A DNA stretch of 64,000 bases from Chitinophagales bacterium (GTDB lineage: Bacteria > Bacteroidota > Bacteroidia > Chitinophagales > Saprospiraceae): the NCBI GenBank assembly GCA_013298845.1, contig JAAFJN010000014.1:47555-111554 (forward strand). The letters run 5' to 3'. The notes beneath the pieces were generated by a model. It ran no database searches. It was given only the letters and a program-made list of their open reading frames with translations, and was not told the origin of the DNA. This document shows positions 9,687 through 18,255 of the stretch, piece by piece; the first letter of the stretch is position 1; every line of letters begins with the position of its first letter. The position numbers and the translations under genes are program-made.

Positions 9687-9830
9687 CTCACCTTTTTAGT
9701 CGTTAGTACGTTTTATTGGTTGAAATACGTTCCATACATTACGAATTCTTAGTGATATTTATAGGGTAAAGGTAGGCCACTCTTCGACCCTGAAAAATTA
9801 CATTTTTAGTGACTTTTACTCAACTCCAGA

Positions 9831-11273
9831 ATGTCTAATACCCAACTTATTGACTTACTAAAGTCCATCCCGCATGAATGGTTAAACGAAGCAGATATGT
9901 ACCTGCAATCCAGATTTCACAATCGTGGGCAACGCTACCACGACATCTGCGCGTTGTTTAAACTATTAAAACCGTATCACCCGGATTTTGAACACCCGAC
10001 ACTGGAACGGTCAATGGTGTACGCACATCTTTTCCCTGGACAAAAGATCATCAAAGGAAAATTAGAAAAGGTAATTTCCGACACGTTGGGGTTGGTGCGT
10101 TCATTTTTATTACATCAGCACTACAACCGTCCCGAAAATAATTTTCAACACACTATAGATTGGGCGCAGGTATTAAAAACATTGGGCAAAACGGATAAAT
10201 ACGAACATTTTATGGAGAAATCCAAACAAGATCTTTTTAAGGAAGATAATCTTTCCAACAAATACTTTTTACAAAAACTCCAATTTGAATACGAAATTTT
10301 GAGTTGGCGTAATGTTAATAACACAACCAAAGGAGACATCAATCTGATGAATACCTTTTCGGCTTTGTTAAACTACTACGAAGTAACAAGGCTGGAGTTA
10401 TCAAATTTACTACTGATTCAGCAAAAGTTGACCACTGTTGATCTCACAGATAATGTCTTGATGGTCCTTCAACAACCACTATTAATTCCTAAAGAGGATA
10501 ATATTATTGTTGAAGTGTCCGCCCAAATCAACCAATTGCTTCAAAATGAACAACCATCGTTGGATGATTTTCACGCTTTAATGCACCTCCTACTCATACA
10601 TGAAAATACAATATCCCCCCCCACCCTCCGCGACTATTACACTTATTTAAGGAACATATGCTCACTATTAATTAACAAAGGTAATGCATCAATGATTCCG
10701 GTTTTGCACCAACTACACCGCGATAACCTCAGCAGGGGCTATTTGACCATTAATGACAAAATACACGTTTCGACCTTTTCCAACATTAACCGCGTTGCTT
10801 TATTCGTGGGCAACGTTGATTGGGCCAGTGAATTTGTGGAAGAATACAAAGATCGTTTGTTTGGCGATCAAAACCTAAACGATTATTATATGTTAAACAA
10901 AGCGCTTTGTCTTTTTGCGCGGAAAGAATTTGAAGAAGCACTATCGCTGCTACCCCATACTTTGAACAATTTTGTGAATCACCTGCTGGCACGCCGGATC
11001 GAAATCATGTGTTATTACGAAATCCGTTCCGAAATTCTGTTGAGCAAGTTAGATGCCTTTAAAGTGTACGTGTGGCGCGCTTCCAACAAATCGCTGTCGC
11101 CCGCCATGCAAGACGCCAATAAGTCTTTTGTTAACTTGTTGTATCAACTCATCACCACCCAGCCGGGTGATAATTCCAAGTTAAAAAGGTTACTCAGCAA
11201 ACTGGAAAACCCCAAAGACATTGCCGAATACAGTTGGCTTTCGGCCAAAATTACGGCCTTAATGAAAAAATAA
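9831..11273 (+). CDS. Uncharacterised 480-residue helical protein
   Basis: I do not recognise a named family. The protein has no signal peptide and no transmembrane segment, so it should be cytosolic. It is rich in Leu, Asn, Gln and Lys with regular helical spacing throughout (for example LIDLLKSIPHEWLNEADMYL, RSFLLHQHYNRPENN, EFEEALSLLPHTLNNFVNHL). The C-terminal half has a TPR-like or HEAT-like look (YMLNKALCLFARKEFEEALS), suggesting a helical-repeat scaffold. Codon use and GC are slightly more AT-rich than in neighbours. The divergent neighbour is a T9SS protein, and a small lipoprotein follows on the other strand; neither suggests a function. Confidence 0.75.
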   Translation: MSNTQLIDLLKSIPHEWLNEADMYLQSRFHNRGQRYHDICALFKLLKPYHPDFEHPTLERSMVYAHLFPGQKIIKGKLEKVISDTLGLVRSFLLHQHYNRPENNFQHTIDWAQVLKTLGKTDKYEHFMEKSKQDLFKEDNLSNKYFLQKLQFEYEILSWRNVNNTTKGDINLMNTFSALLNYYEVTRLELSNLLLIQQKLTTVDLTDNVLMVLQQPLLIPKEDNIIVEVSAQINQLLQNEQPSLDDFHALMHLLLIHENTISPPTLRDYYTYLRNICSLLINKGNASMIPVLHQLHRDNLSRGYLTINDKIHVSTFSNINRVALFVGNVDWASEFVEEYKDRLFGDQNLNDYYMLNKALCLFARKEFEEALSLLPHTLNNFVNHLLARRIEIMCYYEIRSEILLSKLDAFKVYVWRASNKSLSPAMQDANKSFVNLLYQLITTQPGDNSKLKRLLSKLENPKDIAEYSWLSAKITALMKK

Positions 11274-11331
11274 AAGACGCGTGCATGATGATGACCACGC
11301 ACACGTCCCATTTCATTTAACAAGAAAACGA

Positions 11332-11766
11332 TTAGTCGCAATCGTTAAAAGAGTACGTGCAGTTGGTCGGGTCGGCAGTAAACCATCCTTTGGTTCCGGG
11401 CTGCATCACAACAGAATAAGTAGAAGTAAATCCGGGTATTCCGATGGTTACTGTAATTGCAAAATTGTTGTTATTGATTACAGTGTACGTTTGCGCCGGG
11501 TTACCACCTACCCAACTGAAAGAGGTTTGGGTATTGGCAGTGCCGCTGGTGGCATAACAGCCTTTACAAAACGGAAACGCGGTGCCCCAGTTGCCACACA
11601 ACGTTACGGCAGCACCACCCGCCGACAGGTTAACCACGCAAGGACCACGCTCGGTTACCTCGTTGTTACTGGTTTGCGCGTCAGTTGGTTCAACAACTTT
11701 TTCGCAGTTCATGAAGAAGAGTGTGCTGAGCACCAGAACAGAACAAAAATAAAGTACTTGTTTCAT
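11332..11766 (-). CDS. Small secreted lipoprotein of unknown function
   Basis: 144 residues. A type II signal peptide ends in the lipobox FFMNC (cysteine at residue 21), so the mature protein should be lipid-anchored. The remainder is rich in Thr, Asn, Gly and Val with four further cysteines (GPCVVN, VTLCGNWG, FCKGCYA, NCTYSFNDCD) and a beta-strand pattern (QTYTVINNNNFAITVTIG). It may be a small disulfide-stabilised beta-sandwich. No family recognised. It is convergent with the 480-residue protein gene, 58 bases apart. Confidence 0.75.
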   Translation of the reverse strand: MKQVLYFCSVLVLSTLFFMNCEKVVEPTDAQTSNNEVTERGPCVVNLSAGGAAVTLCGNWGTAFPFCKGCYATSGTANTQTSFSWVGGNPAQTYTVINNNNFAITVTIGIPGFTSTYSVVMQPGTKGWFTADPTNCTYSFNDCD

Positions 11767-12004
11767 CGAAAGAAAAAATTAAGAAGTGAATTAATAACGA
11801 CGCAAAAGTCAGGCGATATACCATCCCCAACAATAACAAATTTCCCCAAACTTACTACTCTAAAACACCCAATAAATACGCTCTTGGGGGCCTTTAATTA
11901 ATAAAATAGCCTTCTTTTTGAGCATTGAGCCAAATTTCTGAACACCATTCGTTACAATTATTCCTTCGTTTACCGTTTTCTTTCGTGGATCATTTTTTAT
12001 TTCA

Positions 12005-12460
12005 TTACCCCTCTACCAAATTTACCGGCCGATTAATACTCTCTTCCAGCGCAATAAAGGTTTCCGTTCGTTGGATACCGTTAATTTTCTGAATTTTATC
12101 GTGCAGAATATCGCGCAGATGGTTGGTATCTTTGCAGCGGATTTTGATAAAAACGCTGTACAAGCCGGTCGTATAATGCGCTTCCACAATTTCGGGAATG
12201 CTTTGTAATTGTCGGGCAACTTCGTCGTACAACGAACTTTTGTCGAGATAAATGCCCAAAAACGCAGTAATATCGTACCCCAACTTGTGGTAATCAAGTA
12301 TTAAAGTGGCACCCTTTACCAAGCCCATCTTTTCTAACTTACTCATCCGCACGTGAATGGTACCACTCGACACGTACAGTTGCTTCGCTAACTCCGTGTA
12401 AGGGATATTGCTGTTTTCGACTAATTTTGCGAGAATTTGGCGATCTAATTGGTCAATCAT
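12005..12460 (-). CDS. Lrp/AsnC family transcriptional regulator
   Basis: 151 residues, the family length. The N-terminal winged helix-turn-helix is clear: LDRQILAKLVENSNIPYTEL, then the recognition region LYVSSGTIHVRMSKLEKMGLVKG. The RAM/AsnC ligand-binding domain follows (ITAFLGIYLD, VEAHYTTGLYSVFIKIRC, INGIQRTETFIALEES). Members bind DNA as dimers to octamers and respond to amino acids; the ligand here is not evident. The gene is divergent from the S41 protease gene with about 95 bases between the starts, so it could regulate that spacer, but this is inference. Confidence 0.92.
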   Translation of the reverse strand: MIDQLDRQILAKLVENSNIPYTELAKQLYVSSGTIHVRMSKLEKMGLVKGATLILDYHKLGYDITAFLGIYLDKSSLYDEVARQLQSIPEIVEAHYTTGLYSVFIKIRCKDTNHLRDILHDKIQKINGIQRTETFIALEESINRPVNLVEG

Positions 12461-12555
12461 ATGTTTACTTTGTTAGCCTTTAAAAAAGCAAAATTAGAAG
12501 AACATTATCAAATTCGTAAGAACACATCAAAAAAATTAAAAAAACGGCAAAATAT

Positions 12556-14175
12556 ATGTCCGAACAACCGTCTAACTCCAAAAACAACATCAGGCTTCCT
12601 CTCCTATTAGCACTTACGCTGGCCGTGGGTATGTTCATCGGGCAACAGTTGCCCCGTAGCAGTCGGCATTTCAAATCTAATTTGGAACAAACCAATTCCG
12701 GCTCCGTCATGGACGAAATCATGCAGTTTGTAAAAGCCCGTTACGTGGATACCGTTGATATCAACAGTATTAAAGACAAGGCCATCCGCAACTTGCTCGA
12801 CCAACTTGATCCGCACTCCATTTATATTACGCCCGAAGAAGCCGCCTCGGTGGACGAAGACATGAAAGGTGGTTTTGATGGCATTGGTATTGAGTTTATT
12901 ATGCTTGACGATACCATTCAGGTCGTTACGCCCCTGCCCGGTGGCCCCTGCGAAAGCGCCGGTGTACTGGCGGGTGATAAAATTGTCAGTATCAACGACA
13001 CTGTGGTGGCCAATGTCAAAATTGAAAACGGCAAAATTTACAAAATGCTCCGGGGGCAAAAAGGTACCGAGGTAAAATTGGGCATCGTGCGGGGAAATGA
13101 CAAAACCGTTCGCGATTTTAAAGTTTTCCGCGACCGGATTCCCGTCAACAGCGTCGAATCGGCTTATATGATGACCGAAAACACCGCTTACGTGAAAGTC
13201 AACCGTTTTACGGCCAAAACTTACACCGAATTTATGGAAGCCATTCGGCCATTAGCCGAAGAAAAAGGGATGCGCAACCTCGTGATTGACCTGCGCGGCA
13301 ACCCCGGCGGCTACCTCGAAGAAGCCACTCAAATGCTCAGCCAGTTTTTCCCCGAAGACAAACTATTGGTCTACACCGAAGGCCGCACCGACAGCCGCCA
13401 GGAGTACAAAAGCAGCGGTCGCGCTCGTTTCAATATCCAGCAAGTGGCCATTTTAATTGATGAGGGTTCGGCCTCCGCCAGCGAAATTGTAGCCGGGGCC
13501 ATTCAGGACCACGACCGGGGCTGGGTGATCGGGCGGCGTTCCTTTGGCAAAGGATTGGTGCAGGAAGAATACCCGTTGTCCAATCAGGGCCGTTTGCGCC
13601 TGACCATTGCCCGTTATTTTACCCCCAGCGGTCGCTGCATCCAAAGGGTGTATAAAGGCAACAAAAACTACGACCACGAAGAAAGTTCCCGCCTGCAATC
13701 GGGGGAACTCACCGACGCCTCTAAAATTAAAATTGAAGATACCACCAAATACTACACCGGTATGGGCCGCATTGTGTACAGCGGCGGTGGCATCACGCCC
13801 GATGTGTTTATACCGCTGGATACCACGTATTTTAATGGGTTGTTTAACGAAATGAACAAACATTTGCCCCAATTCATTTCCCGCTGGTTAGAGCAGAACA
13901 AAAGCACGGTTCCCGCCGATGAACAGCAGTTTATTCAAAACTACCAACCCTCCGACGACGTGGTGGAAGCCTTGGTACAATACGTGGAAAAACACGGTGC
14001 CAAACGCGATGCGCGTCAGTTACTGGCCGGGAAAGCCGAAATAAAACTGCGCATGAAGGCCCGCATCGCCCGGATTATGTTTGGTGACAATGCCCAGTTT
14101 AAGGTCATCAACGCCAGTGACCCGGCCATTGATAAGGCATTGCAATTGATAAATAGCGGGGCGGCTTTGAAATAA
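12556..14175 (+). CDS. S41 family C-terminal processing protease (CtpA/Prc-like)
   Basis: 539 residues. A hydrophobic segment near residues 14-30 (LPLLLALTLAVGMFIGQQL) serves as a signal anchor, placing the enzyme in the periplasm. A PDZ domain follows (GGFDGIGIEF, PLPGGPCESAGVLAGDKIVSIN, GQKGTEVKL). The S41 catalytic core has LVIDLRGNPGGYLEEA, the serine block EGSASASEIVAGAIQD and the lysine block RRSFGKGLVQ, so the Ser-Lys dyad is intact. It cleaves proteins near their C-termini in envelope quality control. A C-terminal region of about 150 residues is typical of Bacteroidota members. It ends at a long bidirectional hairpin shared with the convergent TPR gene. Confidence 0.93.
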   Translation: MSEQPSNSKNNIRLPLLLALTLAVGMFIGQQLPRSSRHFKSNLEQTNSGSVMDEIMQFVKARYVDTVDINSIKDKAIRNLLDQLDPHSIYITPEEAASVDEDMKGGFDGIGIEFIMLDDTIQVVTPLPGGPCESAGVLAGDKIVSINDTVVANVKIENGKIYKMLRGQKGTEVKLGIVRGNDKTVRDFKVFRDRIPVNSVESAYMMTENTAYVKVNRFTAKTYTEFMEAIRPLAEEKGMRNLVIDLRGNPGGYLEEATQMLSQFFPEDKLLVYTEGRTDSRQEYKSSGRARFNIQQVAILIDEGSASASEIVAGAIQDHDRGWVIGRRSFGKGLVQEEYPLSNQGRLRLTIARYFTPSGRCIQRVYKGNKNYDHEESSRLQSGELTDASKIKIEDTTKYYTGMGRIVYSGGGITPDVFIPLDTTYFNGLFNEMNKHLPQFISRWLEQNKSTVPADEQQFIQNYQPSDDVVEALVQYVEKHGAKRDARQLLAGKAEIKLRMKARIARIMFGDNAQFKVINASDPAIDKALQLINSGAALK

Positions 14176-14183
14176 GGTTAAAA

Positions 14184-14244
14184 GGTTTAATAAAAATGGG
14201 CATTTGTCATCGTAATGATGACAAATGCCCATTTTTATTAAACC
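14184..14244. terminator. Very long bidirectional terminator hairpin
   Basis: A perfect 27-bp stem (14184-14210 with 14218-14244) and a 7-base loop (CGTAATG) sit between the convergent S41 and TPR genes. Each stem carries an A tract on one side and a T tract on the other, so it can terminate both transcripts. Confidence 0.9.
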
Positions 14245-14265
14245 CGAAAGTAATACTTAACGGTA

Positions 14266-15594
14266 CTATTTAAAATACGGACCTGCTACCTGGCCACCAC
14301 CTTTTACCTTATCAATCCGCGTTTTGAACTCTTTTACCAATTCCAACTCGTCTTTGCGAGAGAAAATCTCAGACAAGGCGATGAGGGTGTTCAAATCGTT
14401 GGGATCGAGGCTTTCGGCTTTTTTGAAGTGTGGCAATGCCTGGTCAAACAAAACCGTAATTTTATCTTTCAACGTGTTGTATTTTTTCATACCGGCGCTG
14501 GAAAAATCTTCCGGCATGGCATTCAGTTCCTGCGTCAACAAGGCTGCTTTGTTATAAAACAGTGCACCCATTGAATACGGAGCGGTTGCGTTTTTAGGAT
14601 CCAACTTGGCCGCATCGGTGTAATACTTCACCGCCTGATCGAAGTATTCGGTGGCTTTTGTTTCATTTTTAGCGGTCAATTCGCGTTGGTACAAGTTATC
14701 GTACACATTACCCAATGTTACGTAAAGGCTTACGTTGGTGGGTTCTTTTTCAATGGCCGATTTCAGACTGCCGGTCAATTCGTCCAATTTACCTTTTGCG
14801 AGGTAGGTATTAATTTCATCGAACAACAAAGAAGCGTCGTTCGGATGGGCTTTACGGCCTTCTTTCAGGAAAACTTCGGCGGCAGCCGTGTCTTTCATGG
14901 CCAATTTGGCGCGGTACAAACCACTGTAAATTTCGGGTTTAGCGTCACCGGCTTTGTAAATTTTTTCGTAGAACTGAAGCGCAATGTCATTTTTACCCGC
15001 TGCGGCTGCGGCCAAAGCCGTGATGTACAACTGGTTATCGTATTGTGCTTTATCGTCCAATGCACTTTTTTTGTCGTTGGCCTTTAAAATATCGTGGGCC
15101 AACAGCGCAGCATTAAAAGCGTTGTAGGCTTTTTCGTACTGTTCTTTTTCAAACTTGCCGACACCAATATTAATGACACTGGCCTGCACGGCATTAATTC
15201 CTTTCACCGCATCCGCCTTTTGGTATTTTTTTACGTCGGGCAGTTCGTACGCCATTTTGTAGGCCGTAAATGCTTCGAGGGCATCATTATCGCCGCTGTA
15301 AATTGGCGCTTTGCCAGTAACGGCCGATTGCGCTTCTTCCTTTTGCAAAATAGTGGCATAAATATCGCCGCGTGTAATGAGGGCCGTAGCCGAAGATTTC
15401 ACATCGTCAAATTTAAACGCCTCGTCAATTTTTTGTTTGGCTTCGGTCAATTTATCGCCGTTATTAGCCGCATCAATATTATAACTGGTTAATGCTTTAC
15501 CGGCGCTTTTGGCCAGTTTAGCACCTTCTTCCTGCGCCTGAGCAACAGAAATGGAGAACAAGAGGGCTGCAAGAGCAACAAGTGTTTTTTTCAT
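14266..15594 (-). CDS. Periplasmic/secreted tetratricopeptide-repeat protein
   Basis: 442 residues. The signal peptide MKKTLVALAALLFSISVAQA is followed by helical TPR-type repeats: YEKAYNAFNAALLAHD, DIALQFYEKIYKAGD, TEYFDQAVKYYTDAAKLDPKNATAPYSM and ALPHFKKAESLDPNDLNTLIALSEIF. It probably acts as a protein-binding scaffold in the periplasm or envelope. No catalytic motif is present. The protein is unusually rich in Ala and Lys. Such proteins are common and often abundant in Saprospiraceae; a specific partner cannot be inferred. It is convergent with the S41 protease. Confidence 0.85.
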   Translation of the reverse strand: MKKTLVALAALLFSISVAQAQEEGAKLAKSAGKALTSYNIDAANNGDKLTEAKQKIDEAFKFDDVKSSATALITRGDIYATILQKEEAQSAVTGKAPIYSGDNDALEAFTAYKMAYELPDVKKYQKADAVKGINAVQASVINIGVGKFEKEQYEKAYNAFNAALLAHDILKANDKKSALDDKAQYDNQLYITALAAAAAGKNDIALQFYEKIYKAGDAKPEIYSGLYRAKLAMKDTAAAEVFLKEGRKAHPNDASLLFDEINTYLAKGKLDELTGSLKSAIEKEPTNVSLYVTLGNVYDNLYQRELTAKNETKATEYFDQAVKYYTDAAKLDPKNATAPYSMGALFYNKAALLTQELNAMPEDFSSAGMKKYNTLKDKITVLFDQALPHFKKAESLDPNDLNTLIALSEIFSRKDELELVKEFKTRIDKVKGGGQVAGPYFK

Positions 15595-15764
15595 GTGTAA
15601 AGAAAAAAGAATGATTTGTGTTAAATGCCCGAAAAACGATGGCTTCCCGGGGATAGTATATGAATAAGACGAAGGTTAAACCGAAATATTATTAATGGGT
15701 CGTTAATGCCCCAAAATACAATTGCGCATTTAAATCGTCTTTTGCCGCAAAGTTCTGCTTTATC

Positions 15765-15798
15765 TTGGTAAAGATTCACCGCCAATGCGATAAATTTG
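15765..15798 (+). promoter_or_regulatory. Candidate promoter of miaE
   Basis: TTG at 15765-15767 and TAAATTTG at 15791-15798, separated by 23 bases. It lies inside the in-frame extension upstream of 15819, which supports 15819 as the true start codon. Confidence 0.5.
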
Positions 15799-15818
15799 CG
15801 CCACTATTGATATTTTTT

Positions 15819-16424
15819 ATGGAACAAGTGCTTCAGAATACAAAATTGGGCCTTAAACTGCCCTCCGACCCCCGATGGGTCAATATGGCGGAAATGGATT
15901 TGGGCGAAATCCTGACCGATCACGCGTATTGCGAACAAAAAGCCGCGACGGCGTGCATTACTTTAATTCAGGCTTATCCCGAACGGATTGAACTGGTGGA
16001 AGAGTTGGCCCCCGTTGTGACCGAAGAATGGGGCCATTTCAGAATGGTGCTGATGGAATTAAAAAAAAGAAACCTCCAATTGGGCCGCCAACGCAAAGAT
16101 GAATACGTCAACGAACTCCTGAAATTTCAGAAAAAAGGACTTTCCCGCGAAGAAGCCCTGCTCGAACGCCTACTCACCTGCGCGCTCATCGAGGCCCGCA
16201 GTTGCGAACGGTTCCGGCTACTATCGCTCCATTGCTCCGATGGTGACCTCCGCGAATGGTACCACAAATTTATGGTCGCCGAAGCCAGTCATTATAAAAT
16301 GTTCATCGGACTCGCCGAAGCGTACTTTGGCAAAGAAAAAACCTGGGCGCGTTGGCAAGAATACCTCCTCTACGAAGCCTCCATCATGGACACCCTCGAA
16401 CTTCGTGGCGACCGAATGCATTAG
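15819..16424 (+). CDS. miaE: tRNA-(ms2io6A)-hydroxylase MiaE
   Basis: 201 residues from ATG 15819; an 18-codon upstream extension is rejected because it overlaps the promoter. MiaE is a ferritin-like diiron monooxygenase that hydroxylates 2-methylthio-N6-isopentenyladenosine at position 37 of tRNAs reading UNN codons. The diiron ligands fit the four-helix pattern: CEQKAATACITL, EEWGHFRMVL (ExxH), IEARSCERFRLL and AEASHYKMFIGL (ExxH). The N-terminal LKLPSDPRWVN is typical of the family. No miaA or miaB is present in this window. It ends just before the repeat island. Confidence 0.92.
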   Translation: MEQVLQNTKLGLKLPSDPRWVNMAEMDLGEILTDHAYCEQKAATACITLIQAYPERIELVEELAPVVTEEWGHFRMVLMELKKRNLQLGRQRKDEYVNELLKFQKKGLSREEALLERLLTCALIEARSCERFRLLSLHCSDGDLREWYHKFMVAEASHYKMFIGLAEAYFGKEKTWARWQEYLLYEASIMDTLELRGDRMH

Positions 16425-16426
16425 GA

Positions 16427-16530
16427 AGGGTTTTTAAGGGTTTTTAAGGGTTGAATTTGTTGAATTTGTTTTGCTCGTTGTAGTGTACACGTTTGCCCGT
16501 TGTCGCGTACACGTTTTTGTTGCCCGTCGT
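16427..16530. repeat. GTTGAATTT / GTGTACAC dispersed repeat, copy 1
   Basis: Two GGGTTTTTAA decamers are followed by two GTTGAATTT nonamers, then units built on CGTTGTNGNGTACACG. It begins directly behind the miaE stop. Bases 16450-16518 are a perfect 69-base inverted copy of 16769-16837. Confidence 0.85.
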
Positions 16531-16572
16531 TGTGTATTCGATCTTCATCACTAAGGAGCACAAAAAAATGTA

Positions 16573-16640
16573 AAAGACACTAAGCGTAGTGTGTTTTTTT
16601 TAACCCTTTAAAATGAACACTCTACGCTTAGTGTTTCTTT
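16573..16640. repeat. Inverted repeat between the two large arms, possible terminator of miaE
   Basis: AAAGACACTAAGCGTAG around 16573-16590 is inverted at 16617-16640 with few mismatches. A small ACACTA-AGCG-TAGTGT hairpin at 16577-16592 runs into a T8 tract (16594-16601) and could terminate miaE transcripts. The rest of 16425-16897 holds repeats and no gene. Confidence 0.55.
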
Positions 16641-16768
16641 GTATATTCCTTACCTACTCTAGTGGTAAAATATGCTACGTCGGGCAAATTCACGGCATAA
16701 ATCTGCCAAATCTGATAGATTTTGCAGATTAGCACACCCGAACAACGTGTATGCCACAACAAGCAACA

Positions 16769-16837
16769 AAAAACGTGTACGCGACAACGGGCAAACGTGT
16801 ACACTACAACGAGCAAAACAAATTCAACAAATTCAAC
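16769..16837. repeat. Dispersed repeat, copy 2 (inverted arm)
   Basis: This is the exact reverse complement of 16450-16518 over 69 bases, separated from it by 250 bases. It merges into the AAATTCAAC array that reaches the dipeptidase start codon. Confidence 0.9.
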
Positions 16838-16891
16838 AAATTCAACAAATTCAACAAATTCAACAAATTCAACAAATTCAACAAATTCAAC
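16820..16891. repeat. AAATTCAAC nonamer array, 8 units, abutting the dipeptidase start
   Basis: Eight perfect copies of the 9-mer AAATTCAAC end six bases before the ATG at 16898. The array therefore occupies the leader and ribosome-binding position of that gene. Because the unit is a multiple of three, an upstream in-frame ATG at 16751 would read it as Asn-Lys-Phe repeats. Confidence 0.9.
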
Positions 16892-16897
16892 AAAAAC

Positions 16898-18064
16898 ATG
16901 CGCATACTCCTTTTATTTATTCTTGCTTTAACCAGTTGCGTGGCGTCCAAAACCGGGCGTTACCAAAAACAAGCCCGGGATATCCTCAAAACGACCCCGG
17001 TGATTGACACCCACATTGATTTCCCCTGGAGTTTGGTGGAACACAAAGAGTGGTACACACCCGGATACACCGACCTTGCGCTGCGGCATCCGGTAGGGGA
17101 ATTTGACCGTGAACGGGCCATAAAAGGTGGTTTATACGGCGCATTTATGTCCATTTATATCCCGGCGCATTTTCAAAAGGAACAAGGACGCTCCCGGCAA
17201 GTGGCCGATTCGTTGATTGTTTTGGTGGAACAAATTACCGCCGCGCACCCCGATAAATTCGCCATGGCCCACCACGCCAGCGACATTATGGATAATTTTA
17301 AAAAAGGAATTATTTCGTTGCCAATGGGCATGGAAAATGGTTCGCCCATTGACAAAATTGAAGACGTAGCGTATTTCCACAAAAAAGGAATTCGGTACGT
17401 GACACTCACGCACAGCCGCGACAACCAAATTTGTGATTCCTCGTACGATACCCTGAATACCAATAATGGCCTCAGCCCATTTGGCAAACAAGTCGTAAAA
17501 GAGATGAACCGCGTGGGAATCATGGTGGATGTGAGCCATTTATCGGACAAAACCATCACCGATGTGCTCAAAATCGCCCAAAAACCGCTGGTCGCCTCGC
17601 ACAGTGGCTGCCGCCATTTTACGCCCGGTTTTATCCGCAACCTCCCCGATTCGCTCATCGTGGCCATTGCCAAAGGAAACGGTGTGGTACAGGTGCCTTT
17701 CAGCCATTATTTTCTCACGGCCGACTCCCGCAAAGAGTTCAACGCCGCCGAAGCAAAACTGGGAAAAACGGGCTTAAAAGACCAGGAGGCGAAGTATTTT
17801 ATGCGCAAAGAACTCCTTCAAATGACCACTTCGGTAAAAACAGTGGCCGACCAAATTGACTATATTCGCAATCTGGTGGGCATCAACCACATCGGGTTAG
17901 GCTCCGACTTCGACGGCGTGGGTATGGCACTGCCGCCCGATCTGGCCGACGTATCCATGTACCCCAACCTCATCGCCGAACTCCTTCGTCGCGGTTATTC
18001 CGAAGCCGATATTCGCAAAATTTGCGCCGAAAACCTCCTCCGGGTATGGAAGGCGAATGAATAA
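16898..18064 (+). CDS. Membrane dipeptidase (M19 / renal dipeptidase family) lipoprotein
   Basis: 388 residues from ATG 16898, chosen because a lipoprotein signal begins there (MRILLLFILALTSC; lipobox LTSC). The zinc peptidase M19 fold is clear: VIDTHIDFPW carries the HxD metal ligands, then GMENGSP with the bridging glutamate, TLTHSRDNQICDS, VDVSHLSD and PLVASHSGCRHF with further histidines, and HIGLGSDFDGVG near the end. It hydrolyses dipeptides or related amide substrates in the periplasm or at the outer membrane. The gene is bracketed by inverted copies of a dispersed repeat, and a nonamer array directly precedes it. Downstream is the dicarboxylate symporter on the other strand. Confidence 0.93.
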   Translation: MRILLLFILALTSCVASKTGRYQKQARDILKTTPVIDTHIDFPWSLVEHKEWYTPGYTDLALRHPVGEFDRERAIKGGLYGAFMSIYIPAHFQKEQGRSRQVADSLIVLVEQITAAHPDKFAMAHHASDIMDNFKKGIISLPMGMENGSPIDKIEDVAYFHKKGIRYVTLTHSRDNQICDSSYDTLNTNNGLSPFGKQVVKEMNRVGIMVDVSHLSDKTITDVLKIAQKPLVASHSGCRHFTPGFIRNLPDSLIVAIAKGNGVVQVPFSHYFLTADSRKEFNAAEAKLGKTGLKDQEAKYFMRKELLQMTTSVKTVADQIDYIRNLVGINHIGLGSDFDGVGMALPPDLADVSMYPNLIAELLRRGYSEADIRKICAENLLRVWKANE

Positions 18065-18067
18065 AAG

Positions 18068-18155
18068 GGTTGAACGGGTTGATAAGGGTTGAATTAGTTG
18101 AATTGGTGTTACCAGCCGTAGCGTACACGTTTTTGTTGTCCGTTGTAGCGTACAC
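18068..18155. repeat. GTTGAATT / GTACACG dispersed repeat, copy 3
   Basis: GGGTTGAA-type units, two GTTGAATT units and two CGTNGTAGCGTACAC units start four bases behind the dipeptidase stop. Orientation is the same as copy 1 and opposite to copy 2, so copies 2 and 3 frame the gene as inverted repeats. Confidence 0.8.
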
Positions 18156-18253
18156 TTTTCACTCTACACTTTTCACTCTTCACTTTTCACTTTTCACTCT
18201 ACACTTTTCACTTTTCACTCTACACTTTTCACTTTTCACTCTACACTTTTCAC
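18156..18253. repeat. Heptamer array E (14 units, TTTTCAC / TCTACAC)
   Basis: Fourteen uninterrupted 7-mers: TTTTCAC (nine copies), TCTACAC (four) and TCTTCAC (one). A higher-order 21-bp period (TCTACAC, TTTTCAC, TTTTCAC) is visible. It ends two bases before the stop codon of the symporter gene. Confidence 0.95.
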
Positions 18254-18255
18254 TA

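Noticed and set aside
16820..16891. CRISPR array
   Set aside because: The unit is nine bases, there are no spacers, and no cas gene is present.
16751..16897. N-terminal extension of the dipeptidase reading through the nonamer array as Asn-Lys-Phe repeats
   Set aside because: A normal lipoprotein signal starts at 16898, and the extension is repeat DNA with no protein-like features. Kept only as a possible variation.
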